A stretch of 64,000 bases of DNA. It comes from a virus. Below, piece by piece: positions 8,245 to 16,735 of the stretch (position 1 is the first letter of the stretch; every line of letters begins with the position of its first letter). A program made the position numbers and the translations under genes. The notes below the pieces were generated by a model, which was not told the origin of the DNA, made no database searches, and worked only from the letters and a program-made list of their open reading frames with translations. The stretch spans positions 1 to 64,000 of IMG/VR virus record IMGVR_UViG_3300022669_000027, one strand, 5' to 3'.

Positions 8245-8546
8245 CAATGGATAAATCAGAACGAAAAATTCCCAAAGGCTGTCCTGTATTAGGAGGGAGT
8301 TCCAAAATCAAGATAGTTAAGACAGCCTTTATTCGTGTATGCAAAGCCAAGCAATTCCCTAAAAGATCCAAAAAATCAATCGGTATTTATACTGGTATTT
8401 GTTCTAACGGTCTCATTGCTTGTAAACATTGCCCAATCGGATCTGAAGTAAATTCTGGAAAATTCAGAAGGCCGGTTCCGGGTCAGATGGAATTCATACA
8501 TCCGTATGATCTAATTCAACAAAACAACAAAGAGAATAAATTATGA
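8241..8546 (+). CDS. Small cysteine-containing hypothetical protein between thyX and nrdJ
   Basis: An open frame continues upstream into thyX, but the ATG at 8241 overlaps the thyX stop (ATGA) and is the likely start, giving 101 residues. It is basic, with CPVLGG near the N-terminus and a CKHCPIG motif in the C-terminal half, possibly metal-binding. Its stop in turn overlaps the nrdJ start (ATGA), so the three genes are translated as a coupled unit. I do not recognise a family. Confidence 0.7.
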   Translation: MTMDKSERKIPKGCPVLGGSSKIKIVKTAFIRVCKAKQFPKRSKKSIGIYTGICSNGLIACKHCPIGSEVNSGKFRRPVPGQMEFIHPYDLIQQNNKENKL

Positions 8547-10711
8547 ATACTGCCGTTAAAGCTCGAAAATTAACAGAAACTGCGGAAATCGTACTGGCAC
8601 GTCGTTATTATCTCAAGGACGGCAACGGCACTGTCCTGGAAAATTGGGAAACGCTCTGTCGGCGGGTTGCGGATGCCGTTGTAGAAGTGGACAGCGACCA
8701 GGAAGATTATCCTGCTCTGCGGGAGGCTTTCTTTGAGATGATCTATCGGCTCGATTTTCTGCCCAACTCACCCTGCCTTATGAATGCAGGCACAGATTTA
8801 GGGCAGCTTTCCGCCTGTTTTGTCCTGCCGGTGGAGGACTCTATGGACGGCATTTTCACCTCCATCCGTAACGGTGCGCTGGTGCATAAAACCGGCGGTG
8901 GAACCGGATATTCTTTTTCCCGCCTCCGCCCCAAGAATTCAGCTGTCCGTTCCACTCAAGGGGTTGCTTCCGGGCCGCTCAGTTTTGCTGCGGTCTTTGA
9001 TGCGGCCACCGAAACCATCAAGCAGGGAGGCAAACGGCGGGGGGCAAATATGGGCGTACTGCGGGTTGATCATCCGGATATCCTCGATTTCATCACGGCG
9101 AAGGAAGACCAGACCCGATTCACTAATTTCAATTTTTCCGTGGCCATCACCGATACCTTTATGGAGGCGGTGAAGAACAATCAGGAGTACGATTTGATTG
9201 ATCCCTCGATCCCTGAGGCAGTGGGCTCTTTGGACGCCAACGAAGTCTTTGACAAGATCGCCAGTAACGCATGGCATAACGGCGAGCCGGGTGTACTGTT
9301 TATCGATGAGGCCAACCGAGCCAATGCCACGCCCCAGCTTGGTGACTTCGAGGCAGTGAATCCCTGCGGCGAACAGTTTCTTTTACCTTATGAATCCTGC
9401 AACTTAGGCTCCATTAATCTTGCCAACTACTGGTTGGGTGAGGAGGTTGACTGGGACAGGCTGGCAGGCACCGTAAGCCTTGCTGTCCGGTTCCTCGACA
9501 ACGTGATCGACTGCAACCGATTTCCGATCCGAGAAATCGAAGAGACGACCCTGAGAACCCGGAAGATCGGCCTCGGCATCATGGGGCTGCACGATATGCT
9601 TATTCAGATGGGACGGTCCTATGGAAGCGAGGAGGGCAGGGAAGCCTCTGCGGAAGTGATACGCTTTATCAAGGACCAGGCAGAGGTTGCGTCTGCCCTA
9701 CTCGCTATGCGGAAAGGGTCATTTCCGGCATATGACCCGGAGGTCAATCTATATACGGCCCGCCGCAATGCCGCCTTGACATCTATCCAGCCCACAGGAA
9801 CCGTCTCCATGATCGCTGACTGTGCCTCCGGCTGTGAACCATATTTTTCCGTGGTGACGGAAAAAAATGTGATGGACGGCGACAAGTTTCTGATGGTCAA
9901 TAAGCATTTTGAAGCTGTTGCTCGGCGGGAGGGATTTTTTTCCGAAGCCCTGATGAAAAAAATCGCTCAGAGCGGCACCGTGCTGGGGCATGACGAAATT
10001 CCGAAGAAGTGGCAGGAGGTGTTCCGATCAGCTCAGGATATCGCCCCGGAGGACCACATTGCGATGCAGGCCGCACTCCAGACAAACGGCGTGGACTCTT
10101 CGATCAGCAAGACAGTCAACATGCCAGCGAATACCGTGGCTGAGGATGTAAAGGGGGCATACCTCCAGGCATGGGAGACCAAATGTAAGGGCCTGACAGT
10201 CTACCGGGACGGTTCCCGTGATGCCCAGGTCCTCAATACGGTGGGCACAGACAAGAAGATGGCTACAGTCTCTGGCCGGGGACTCCTGCACAAAACCGAG
10301 CTGCCCGATGTGCTCAGCGCTAAACGGTACCGCCTGAAGGACGTCAACGGCAATGCCATTTATATTATTGTCTGTTTTGCCGAAAATGAGACGCCGATGG
10401 AGGTTTTTGCCAAGTTTCCATTTGACAACCAGGTTGATCTGAAAGACAAGTCCACTATGTGGACAACCACCTGCCGTTTAGTATCTACGTCTTTACGATA
10501 TGAAATTCCTATGGAGGAGATAATCAAACAGCTTGACCGCTCCAGCGGACATATGCTTGACTTGCCCGCTCAATTGAGTAAACTGCTCAAGTCGTTCATG
10601 GCAGGAACCCGGAACGGATTTTCTTCTGCCTGCCCGGAATGTTCCGGAAAACTGGTTTTCGAGGAAGGCTGTGAGGCCTGCCGGGAATGCGGCTACTCCA
10701 AATGTTCTTGA
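8543..10711 (+). CDS. nrdJ: Class II (adenosylcobalamin-dependent) ribonucleotide reductase
   Basis: Reduces ribonucleotides to deoxyribonucleotides without oxygen dependence, using adenosylcobalamin. At 722 residues it contains the NrdJ hallmarks: SACFVLP with C92, KTGGGTG, GGKRRGANMG, the radical-cysteine motif NPCGE (273-277) and ESCNLGS. The C-terminus ends in a CPECSGK...CRECGYSKC zinc/redox tail. No intein interrupts it. The gene is visibly richer in G+C and more regular in codon use than the AT-rich genes around it, suggesting recent acquisition from a bacterial host. No small subunit is present, as expected for class II. Confidence 0.93.
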   Translation: MNTAVKARKLTETAEIVLARRYYLKDGNGTVLENWETLCRRVADAVVEVDSDQEDYPALREAFFEMIYRLDFLPNSPCLMNAGTDLGQLSACFVLPVEDSMDGIFTSIRNGALVHKTGGGTGYSFSRLRPKNSAVRSTQGVASGPLSFAAVFDAATETIKQGGKRRGANMGVLRVDHPDILDFITAKEDQTRFTNFNFSVAITDTFMEAVKNNQEYDLIDPSIPEAVGSLDANEVFDKIASNAWHNGEPGVLFIDEANRANATPQLGDFEAVNPCGEQFLLPYESCNLGSINLANYWLGEEVDWDRLAGTVSLAVRFLDNVIDCNRFPIREIEETTLRTRKIGLGIMGLHDMLIQMGRSYGSEEGREASAEVIRFIKDQAEVASALLAMRKGSFPAYDPEVNLYTARRNAALTSIQPTGTVSMIADCASGCEPYFSVVTEKNVMDGDKFLMVNKHFEAVARREGFFSEALMKKIAQSGTVLGHDEIPKKWQEVFRSAQDIAPEDHIAMQAALQTNGVDSSISKTVNMPANTVAEDVKGAYLQAWETKCKGLTVYRDGSRDAQVLNTVGTDKKMATVSGRGLLHKTELPDVLSAKRYRLKDVNGNAIYIIVCFAENETPMEVFAKFPFDNQVDLKDKSTMWTTTCRLVSTSLRYEIPMEEIIKQLDRSSGHMLDLPAQLSKLLKSFMAGTRNGFSSACPECSGKLVFEEGCEACRECGYSKCS

Positions 10712-10798
10712 TTTTATTGTATGATAGGGAACGGATGGACGATTGATATTATTGCTCATATTTTAAAAAACAGCATATATGCTAAAGGAGAAAAATAG

Positions 10799-11290
10799 AT
10801 GAGTACTTCTGACAAATACGTTCGGCCAGAATGGGATGAGTATTTTATGGAAATGACCAATACTGTTTCCAAACGAGCTACTTGTGACAGGGGGCGGAGC
10901 GGATGCGTAGTGGTCAAAGATTGTCAAATACTAGTCAGCGGATATGTGGGTTCCCCTCCGGGATTTCCTCATTGCGATGATGTAGGCCATCAATTTAAGC
11001 AAACAATCCATGAAGATGGCTCTGTATCAGATCATTGTGTACGTACAGTTCACGCAGAACAAAACGCCATTTGTCAAGCTGCAAAAAAGGGAATATCTTT
11101 GAACGGAGCCACCTTATATTGTAGAATGACTCCTTGCAGAATATGCGCAATGTTAATCATAAGCTGCGGCATATCACGGGTAGTTTGTGAAAATAGATAT
11201 CATGCAGGCAAAGAATCAGAAGAGATGTTTTCGGAAGCCGGTATAAAACTGGAAATCCAATCTGAAGACGTGCTTGTTTACAAAAAATAA
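10799..11290 (+). CDS. dCMP deaminase
   Basis: Deaminates dCMP to dUMP, the substrate of ThyX. The zinc-dependent cytidine/dCMP deaminase motifs are HAEQ (H85, E87) and PCRIC (C113 and C116). Between them an insertion with PPGFPHCDDVGH (about 52-63) is typical of the ComEB/phage dCMP deaminases and contributes a second zinc or allosteric site. Length 163 is normal. The start follows AAAGGAG after an 87-bp gap, the largest in this operon. Confidence 0.9.
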   Translation: MSTSDKYVRPEWDEYFMEMTNTVSKRATCDRGRSGCVVVKDCQILVSGYVGSPPGFPHCDDVGHQFKQTIHEDGSVSDHCVRTVHAEQNAICQAAKKGISLNGATLYCRMTPCRICAMLIISCGISRVVCENRYHAGKESEEMFSEAGIKLEIQSEDVLVYKK

Positions 11291-11304
11291 ATAGGAGATA
11301 CGAC

Positions 11305-11994
11305 ATGAAAGCGGTATATGCTATTCTGTTAGTCTGGTTAATTTCATTGACAGGCTGCGCTGACATAATGAAATTTGAACGTGCGGGATACAACGACGTC
11401 AGAATGGAACGAATCGCAACGGTGGCTATTCAGGAAGAACAAAAGACAGCAAGGGCCGCGTTGGGCTATTCTGAGGACAAAAATGGATTAATTCGTTCTT
11501 TAAAAGAGAATGGGCAAACTCCTTCCTGCAACCCATTCAATTACCCGGAGCCCACGGGAGATGCATTATTGATAAATAATCTGCTAAATGAGGCCGCCAC
11601 CCATGGATTGATTCCTCCCCGAAGCCTCGGAAATAAAAATGGAAATAATGTGTCTTTATTTTCAGGGCCTATAGTCAATAGTACCATCCAAATCAATACA
11701 GGAGCTGCCAGTAAACAAACAAAGGGATCGGGAGGAAAAGAATATTCATTGGGATCCATTGCTCAATCAGCAGTCAATCGGATAGGGAGGCCAGTCAAGA
11801 CTGATGCTGAGATTGGAATAGAAGCGGGGATGGGTGTGTTAAAAGCAGTGGCATATCCTTTTGCAGGCGCGTATGTGCTCAAAGAAGCGTTCCGGGCAGC
11901 GGGGAACAAAACACATCTTAATGACAGTATGAATCAGGATAATTCAGATAATTCTGTAGACAACAGTGTAAGTGAAGAGTCCACGGAAGAATAA
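11305..11994 (+). CDS. Lipoprotein of unknown function
   Basis: The N-terminus is a classical lipoprotein signal: positively charged start, hydrophobic core and lipobox LTGC with the acylated cysteine at 18. The mature part (about 211 residues) has helical and glycine-rich segments and an acidic Ser/Glu-rich tail. The frame stays open after the TAA at 11992-11994 for 17 further codons, equally acidic, until a TGA at 12046-12048 that overlaps the next ATG. The TAA may therefore be a recent nonsense change or a readthrough site. It lies just upstream of the lysin; a role in superinfection exclusion or lysis is possible but unproven. Confidence 0.75.
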   Translation: MKAVYAILLVWLISLTGCADIMKFERAGYNDVRMERIATVAIQEEQKTARAALGYSEDKNGLIRSLKENGQTPSCNPFNYPEPTGDALLINNLLNEAATHGLIPPRSLGNKNGNNVSLFSGPIVNSTIQINTGAASKQTKGSGGKEYSLGSIAQSAVNRIGRPVKTDAEIGIEAGMGVLKAVAYPFAGAYVLKEAFRAAGNKTHLNDSMNQDNSDNSVDNSVSEESTEE

Positions 11995-12044
11995 TCGGCT
12001 GGCAAAGAAGATATCGAAGAAATCAAAGAAGGGGAATCTGAATC

Positions 12045-12686
12045 ATGACCATCAACGAATTCATGATAATACTGTATTTGGCAATGAATATAGTTCATGA
12101 AGCTCCCAACGATCCCGTAAAAGCCCAAGAAGCGATTGCTCATGTTTTGTTAAACAGAAGCAATGTATGTAATCAAACTTCTATCGTGAATACACCCGAT
12201 CATATTTCCAATGAATTGCGCAGGAATAAGCAATTCAGTTGGACTAATAAAAAATCGGACGGGGAAAGGGACGCTTTTTATGTGCTGGATTTACTGGAAC
12301 CGGTATCTTTTGACTTGTTTTCTCAAGCTATGTATGCTGCGTCCAATGCTTTTGAGGAGCATAGAAAAAGGGAAGATCCTACGGGTGGGGCCTTATATTA
12401 CCATGCAAGAAAATTAAAACCTCTTCCTAAATGGACTTTACAAAAAACTGCTATTCCTTATAATTTCAAAGGAGGTCATATTTTCTATTTAGGAAATAAC
12501 GGAAAATTTGATTCAGAATTTTGCGAAAAGTCTTTGGTGTCCTTGAATCCGATAAAAAGGAAGGAATGTAAAAACACCCCTCCTTTAAAATGTCCTGAAT
12601 GCAAGCAAGAATCTGAGCCGCGCCCTGATCCTCGAATTGAATGGATCAAAACACAACTGTATTTAATCAGTCAACAATACCGATGA
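12045..12686 (+). CDS. SleB/CwlJ-type cell wall hydrolase (endolysin)
   Basis: A peptidoglycan hydrolase of the SleB/Hydrolase_2 type. The N-terminal half shows the family pattern: a helix with HEAP, then AIAHVLLNR, a phenylalanine-serine-tryptophan segment, and later GGALYYH followed by GGHIFY near residue 150. The 213-residue protein ends with a proline- and cysteine-containing tail (CPECKQES) and has no obvious signal peptide. It is the last gene of the rightward operon and faces a spanin-like gene on the other strand, supporting a lysis role. Confidence 0.72.
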   Translation: MTINEFMIILYLAMNIVHEAPNDPVKAQEAIAHVLLNRSNVCNQTSIVNTPDHISNELRRNKQFSWTNKKSDGERDAFYVLDLLEPVSFDLFSQAMYAASNAFEEHRKREDPTGGALYYHARKLKPLPKWTLQKTAIPYNFKGGHIFYLGNNGKFDSEFCEKSLVSLNPIKRKECKNTPPLKCPECKQESEPRPDPRIEWIKTQLYLISQQYR

Positions 12687-12699
12687 GGGGAGCATGTGT

Positions 12700-12760
12700 A
12701 CAGAAATCTGTGCAGGAACCCGTTAATTATCTAGTACAGATTTCTGTTGTGTATATTTTT
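12700..12760 (+). terminator. Rho-independent terminator between convergent operons
   Basis: Inverted repeat ACAGAAATCTGT (12700-12711) / ACAGATTTCTGT (12736-12747), followed by a T run near 12754-12760. It ends the rightward operon; the right arm lies inside the end of the convergent minus-strand gene. Confidence 0.6.
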
Positions 12761-13298
12761 TTCTTCGTTGTTTTATCGCCAGGAGTATTAATCCGGCTAT
12801 TACAGGACAAATAACACCGAAAAATCTGTTGACCCATATATTTATGGACTTGACTGCGTTAAGACTTATTTGCACCCCTTCCGATAAAAATGCGTTTGTT
12901 TTATCTTGACTTTCCATTTTACGCAATACCCAGTCTGTTTTTTCCTTGAGGATTGCCTGACGCTCTTTTATAACAATCTGTTCCCGTTGCAACAGACTGC
13001 GCTCGGAAGCTGCTTGGGTAACTTTGATTTCCAAATCATGGTTTTTTTCTTTGATGTCCCGGATATCATTAGTTATATCTTTGGCAGTGCCTAGTCCGTC
13101 TTCCGCTATTTTTTTGAGGTCATTGAGAATAACAACTGTTTGCTGTAGATGGCTTTCTGCGGTTTCTTTCGGATCTTTGAGATAGTACTCCTCACATAAT
13201 GGATCGTTATCGTCGCAATCAGGCACTCCACAAATACCAAGATCGCTACAGGAAAGGAATATGACACATGTGTATATTTTTAATGTATCTGATTTCAT
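12723..13298 (-). CDS. Candidate unimolecular spanin (lipoprotein, coiled coil, C-terminal membrane anchor)
   Basis: The preferred start is at 13298, preceded by AGAGG, giving 191 residues; a longer frame exists upstream. The N-terminus resembles a lipoprotein signal (MKSDTLKIYTCVIFLSC, cysteine 17; phenylalanine at -3 makes the lipobox imperfect). A long charged coiled coil follows (about 55-140). Near the C-terminus there is one transmembrane segment (about 160-180) with a short basic tail. This lipid anchor, periplasmic coil and inner-membrane anchor is the architecture of T1 gp11-type u-spanins. The lysin lies directly opposite. The function is inferred from architecture, not homology. 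Confidence 0.6.
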   Translation of the reverse strand: MKSDTLKIYTCVIFLSCSDLGICGVPDCDDNDPLCEEYYLKDPKETAESHLQQTVVILNDLKKIAEDGLGTAKDITNDIRDIKEKNHDLEIKVTQAASERSLLQREQIVIKERQAILKEKTDWVLRKMESQDKTNAFLSEGVQISLNAVKSINIWVNRFFGVICPVIAGLILLAIKQRRKKYTQQKSVLDN

Positions 13299-13329
13299 TT
13301 GCAAATGCCTCTGTTTGCGTCGATTATAA

Positions 13330-14043
13330 TCAGTATATATCGACCTCTTTTCCGTTAAAGACAGTCCAAGCAGGTCCACTCAATGGATCGTCGTTAATAT
13401 CGAGTAATGGAGTATGTTGTTCAAGATATGTTTTAATATTTTCGCCTTTATCTCCACACAATATGAGGGGCGTTCCTTCCAATGTGCATGGATCCGCGTA
13501 TAAAAATCTTAATTCTATCAATTTGTCGCTCGAAAAAGCCGGTATCGTGTCGGAAGTAGTTCGTATCGGAGCATTTGTTTTTTTGATTAAATCCTCCATA
13601 GAAGCATACTCATGTGTAATCACATCTTGTAATGACTGTGAAGTTTCTATCCATTTTTGGACTACAAAAATCAATTTGTTCGAAGAAGTCAATCTGACCT
13701 GTCTCGGAAACCGTACCTGTATATATGTCAAAAATATCATCCTGCCGGTATTGGGCGCGAAAGAAAATGTACTGTCATCTGGGTCTGTCCAAGTTGTGGA
13801 ATCTCCGAAATCATGAGTATTTATCCTGTTGTCAAATAATGCAACAGGCGCGTTCGCATAAGCCAGGGCCTTCACCACGTCCGGGTCAGAGGAATCCGCT
13901 TTGGCTCTCATCAATAAAGATTCTGATGCCTGAAGTGTCAATTCCACTATTTGAGAACTTATATTTTCATAAAAGAAGGGCAAGGCGCGTTCCCTTCTGT
14001 ATTTCAAAAATTGATCAGTGCTTACATCAATAACATGAGTCAT
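13330..14043 (-). CDS. Virion-associated protein of unknown function
   Basis: A 237-residue protein at the distal end of the leftward structural operon, after the tail genes. It has mixed helix and strand composition, with no signal peptide or membrane segment. It is probably a tail fibre accessory or chaperone-like protein by position. No family recognised. Confidence 0.65.
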   Translation of the reverse strand: MTHVIDVSTDQFLKYRRERALPFFYENISSQIVELTLQASESLLMRAKADSSDPDVVKALAYANAPVALFDNRINTHDFGDSTTWTDPDDSTFSFAPNTGRMIFLTYIQVRFPRQVRLTSSNKLIFVVQKWIETSQSLQDVITHEYASMEDLIKKTNAPIRTTSDTIPAFSSDKLIELRFLYADPCTLEGTPLILCGDKGENIKTYLEQHTPLLDINDDPLSGPAWTVFNGKEVDIY

Positions 14044-14062
14044 GTTGTGTCCTCATCTTGTG

Positions 14063-14956
14063 TTATGTCACCGGATAGTTACGATATCCAAAATAAATAA
14101 TCTCAAATAGACTCAATCCTGTGAGGTCATCTTTTACTTCCGCTTCTATTTTTGTGGTTGTCCCTCTTCCTATTCTGATCCCATTGGGCATGAAACGACT
14201 TATCGGAATAGCGACAGTGGTGGCGTCATCTCCGCTATCTGACCAATTGGTCAATTCCCATGATTTAGCCTCTGATCCGTAAGGTTCCGTCAATCCTGAC
14301 TGGGCTATAAGTTCTCCGCCCGTTCGTGCATTAGATATAATACATGAAGTCACGCCTTCGTCAATGGATCTTAAAGAGAATCCATTAACCAACGGATTCA
14401 ATTTCCCAAACAAATTATGGGAAACTGATAAATCTGCTAACACTATCGCGAAATGCATTATATGAAAATCAAAATCCGGTTGAGCATCCATGTAAAATAT
14501 TTGAGGAGTGACTGATCCATCGACATTCATGTTACTTCCTGCAGATCCGTAGGGCTGTGCTCCTGTAAGCGTAAGTACGCCAGAACAATATCTATGTATG
14601 TTAGGTGTTTCCGGTTCTGGTGGTGTGTTTACCACGTTTACGGATAACGGAGATTCCACACTCCCCAATGATCCCGGCTCTAAAGACAACACAGTGGAAT
14701 GGCGGACTTCTATGAATATTTGTAATGAATCTGTATTCGCCATTCCTGTTGTAGAAGTATTTAATGTCAATACATTACCTGACAGTGATCCCGATAAAGA
14801 AGATTCATTGAAAATATAAATAATCTGAGAAGTTGTGATATTGGTAATTACCAATATCTTTGATATATTTATAGGCCCCGCCTCGGAAGGCCACTCATTA
14901 AAGGTGACCGTCTTTGCAGAAACATCAAATGTATAATCTTCCAGCAAATATTTCAT
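14063..14956 (-). CDS. Probable tail fibre-associated structural protein
   Basis: A 297-residue, beta-rich, Ser/Thr/Gly-rich protein. The first 60 residues alternate strand-like segments (FDVSAKTVTF, ILVITNITTSQIIY), resembling small beta-sandwich domains at the start of phage tail proteins. A proline-rich hinge (TPPEPETP, about 110-117) separates it from a second domain. It overlaps the next gene by 1 bp. Assignment rests on composition and location. Confidence 0.65.
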   Translation of the reverse strand: MKYLLEDYTFDVSAKTVTFNEWPSEAGPINISKILVITNITTSQIIYIFNESSLSGSLSGNVLTLNTSTTGMANTDSLQIFIEVRHSTVLSLEPGSLGSVESPLSVNVVNTPPEPETPNIHRYCSGVLTLTGAQPYGSAGSNMNVDGSVTPQIFYMDAQPDFDFHIMHFAIVLADLSVSHNLFGKLNPLVNGFSLRSIDEGVTSCIISNARTGGELIAQSGLTEPYGSEAKSWELTNWSDSGDDATTVAIPISRFMPNGIRIGRGTTTKIEAEVKDDLTGLSLFEIIYFGYRNYPVT

Positions 14957-15213
14957 TATGACCCCAAAGCTATAATCAATGCTATTTCTTTGTCTTTCGG
15001 TCTATTCCTGCCGACTTTCGCTACCCACCTGGAAAAACCGCCTTGTCCTGTCGTAAGTATGGTGACATCATTTGCTGTATGAGGGTACCACGGTACAAAT
15101 TCATAATATGTCGCAGTCTCTTTCACATAGCAAACTTCGTGAGCCCTCCCGGTACTTTTTGCTTCGGACACAGTGTCAACTATAAAATCTCTAATATGTC
15201 TTTGTGACTGCAT
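14956..15213 (-). CDS. Small hypothetical tail-region protein
   Basis: 85 residues, no signal or membrane segment. Its start follows a GC-rich hairpin region (15251-15297) by about 40 bp. The stop overlaps the following gene start by one base. No family recognised; it is probably a structural or assembly component by position. Confidence 0.65.
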   Translation of the reverse strand: MQSQRHIRDFIVDTVSEAKSTGRAHEVCYVKETATYYEFVPWYPHTANDVTILTTGQGGFSRWVAKVGRNRPKDKEIALIIALGS

Positions 15214-15250
15214 CGCATTTCCCTTATTAGTCTCACTGTATCCAACCGGC

Positions 15251-15297
15251 GTGTCGCGCCACTCGGTTCACTGTATCCGACCAAAGTGGCGCGACAC
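15251..15297 (-). other. GC-rich 12-bp perfect hairpin in an intergenic gap
   Basis: GTGTCGCGCCAC (15251-15262) and GTGGCGCGACAC (15286-15297) are perfect complements with a 23-base loop. No T run follows in either direction, so it is not a typical terminator. Copies of CACTGTATCC-RACC lie beside it (15234-15247) and in its loop (15269-15282); another is upstream of the tail tube gene (40502-40515). It may be an mRNA stability or processing element. Confidence 0.7.
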
Positions 15298-15303
15298 TTG
15301 GGA

Positions 15304-16200
15304 TTATACTTCCTCAGCAACCTCCACCTCGAAAGAATCCCCTGGATCCAGGGCAAAGGTAAAATGAAACGTTGTGGAAGAGTCCCAAATTACCTCACTG
15401 CCTTTCGTCAACTGTTCCCCATTAACCCGGATACGGGAACGATTGTCATTGTTAAATGACGTGGCATTGGCCCCCAAAGAGGTAATAGTGTCCCCTGTCA
15501 CTGTAGACGCGCCTGTGGCGGCTCCGTCGCCAGTGGACAATGTGATAACTTCATCTTCATCGTAGAAGGATGTCACCAGATATTTACGAACCAAAGGCTC
15601 AGGAAGGGACGCCACCACCTCTTGCTCTACAGGCATACCTTGTTTCATGCCGTCCGGGGTATGTCGCTCCGCGTACAGTCGAGGATAACTGATTTCGATA
15701 TCGCCGGTAATGGATACAAGTGTATACGTCCCGTCCGCTGCCACCGATACAAAGGAAGCCTGTACGTTTTCGGAACTGACAGCTGCAATAGCATCCCCAT
15801 CAGTAACAGAAGAAGCCGCCTGGAATAAAGCATACACTCTTCGGCCATCTGCATCTACAAGAGGATCATGAGAGGCTGCATCTCTCAATTCGCACAAATT
15901 CACACACTGACTCAGTGAATTATACGTTGCGGAAGTCGCAGCTGTTCCTACAGCACCAACAAGCTGGGCAGCCACAACACCACCGTCTGTTCGATCAGAA
16001 TCGACTCCCAGAGCTATGTTTCCTGTCACATGAGAAGAATCAAGCAAAGTATATTGGCCATTTACCGTGATAGCTCCTTCCACATAGGCCCCTGGTTTGA
16101 CTTCAGTACGGTCAAGATATTCCTTTAAAGAATTATACAGACCACCGCCTTGAGCATCCCCAGCTCTGCTCGTATCTACGTGACGCGCGTTTTGCAACAT
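15304..16200 (-). CDS. Structural protein with a C-terminal domain shared with the next gene
   Basis: 298 residues, rich in Ala, Gly, Thr and Val, likely beta-sheet-rich and part of the virion. The last 40 residues (from RIRVNGEQL to DPGDSFEVEV) match the C-terminus of the neighbouring 16211-16735 protein: NGxxLxKGxxVxW...FxF.xDPGD. So the two share a small beta domain, perhaps for binding the same tail component. The start is preceded by AAGGAGATAACC. Confidence 0.72.
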   Translation of the reverse strand: MLQNARHVDTSRAGDAQGGGLYNSLKEYLDRTEVKPGAYVEGAITVNGQYTLLDSSHVTGNIALGVDSDRTDGGVVAAQLVGAVGTAATSATYNSLSQCVNLCELRDAASHDPLVDADGRRVYALFQAASSVTDGDAIAAVSSENVQASFVSVAADGTYTLVSITGDIEISYPRLYAERHTPDGMKQGMPVEQEVVASLPEPLVRKYLVTSFYDEDEVITLSTGDGAATGASTVTGDTITSLGANATSFNNDNRSRIRVNGEQLTKGSEVIWDSSTTFHFTFALDPGDSFEVEVAEEV

Positions 16201-16210
16201 GGTTATCTCC

Positions 16211-16735
16211 TTATGATGTTACTTTGATGTAGTCTCCGGGGTCTACGTCGAACCCGAATATAAAAGAATACATAGAGGTCCAAAGAACGGCCTCGCCTTT
16301 AATCAAATTGGACCCATTTAAATAAAATTGCACTGCTTCATCTTCTAAAAATACTTGTGCGGCTGGTCTAAGGTTGCCTATGTCCCTTTCAAAAGTATAG
16401 CACAGCCCTCCTGAATTAACAAAGAACTCGGCCCCAGACAGACATGATTTAGACACATATAAAATTGAAGTTCTGGTAGGGCCTGTCCCTACTTGAATTC
16501 CGGGCCAAGTGCCTACTTTTACTGCAATGGTTTGTTGTTTTATTAATGCGTTTATCTTGTTTTGTTTAAGAAGCGCATTGATTCTTTGTTCCGATACCGC
16601 CGCCTTGATCCGGTTCGCAGCAATGGTAGCATTGATAACAGGATGAGAGACGGAGGCTTTGACCGTAGGGTTCGATACCTTCGCCTTGACAATCGGATTA
16701 GAAACAACGGCCTGGATGCATTCACAGCTACTCAT
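16211..16735 (-). CDS. Repeat-containing structural protein with DPGD C-terminal domain
   Basis: 174 residues. Residues about 8-75 are degenerate repeats of about 10-12 residues with hydrophobic-x-[IV]-[KN]-A patterns (SNPIVKAKV, SNPTVKASV, SHPVINATI, QNKINALIK), suggesting a small beta-solenoid or fibrous stalk. The C-terminal 45 residues resemble the end of the 15304-16200 protein. It is ATGA-coupled to the upstream gene. Tail fibre or tip role inferred. Confidence 0.7.
   Translation of the reverse strand: MSSCECIQAVVSNPIVKAKVSNPTVKASVSHPVINATIAANRIKAAVSEQRINALLKQNKINALIKQQTIAVKVGTWPGIQVGTGPTRTSILYVSKSCLSGAEFFVNSGGLCYTFERDIGNLRPAAQVFLEDEAVQFYLNGSNLIKGEAVLWTSMYSFIFGFDVDPGDYIKVTS

Noticed and set aside
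8820-9277. Open frames of 112-117 codons on both strands within nrdJ
   Set aside because: GC-rich coding sequence produces long shadow frames; nrdJ is certain from its motifs.
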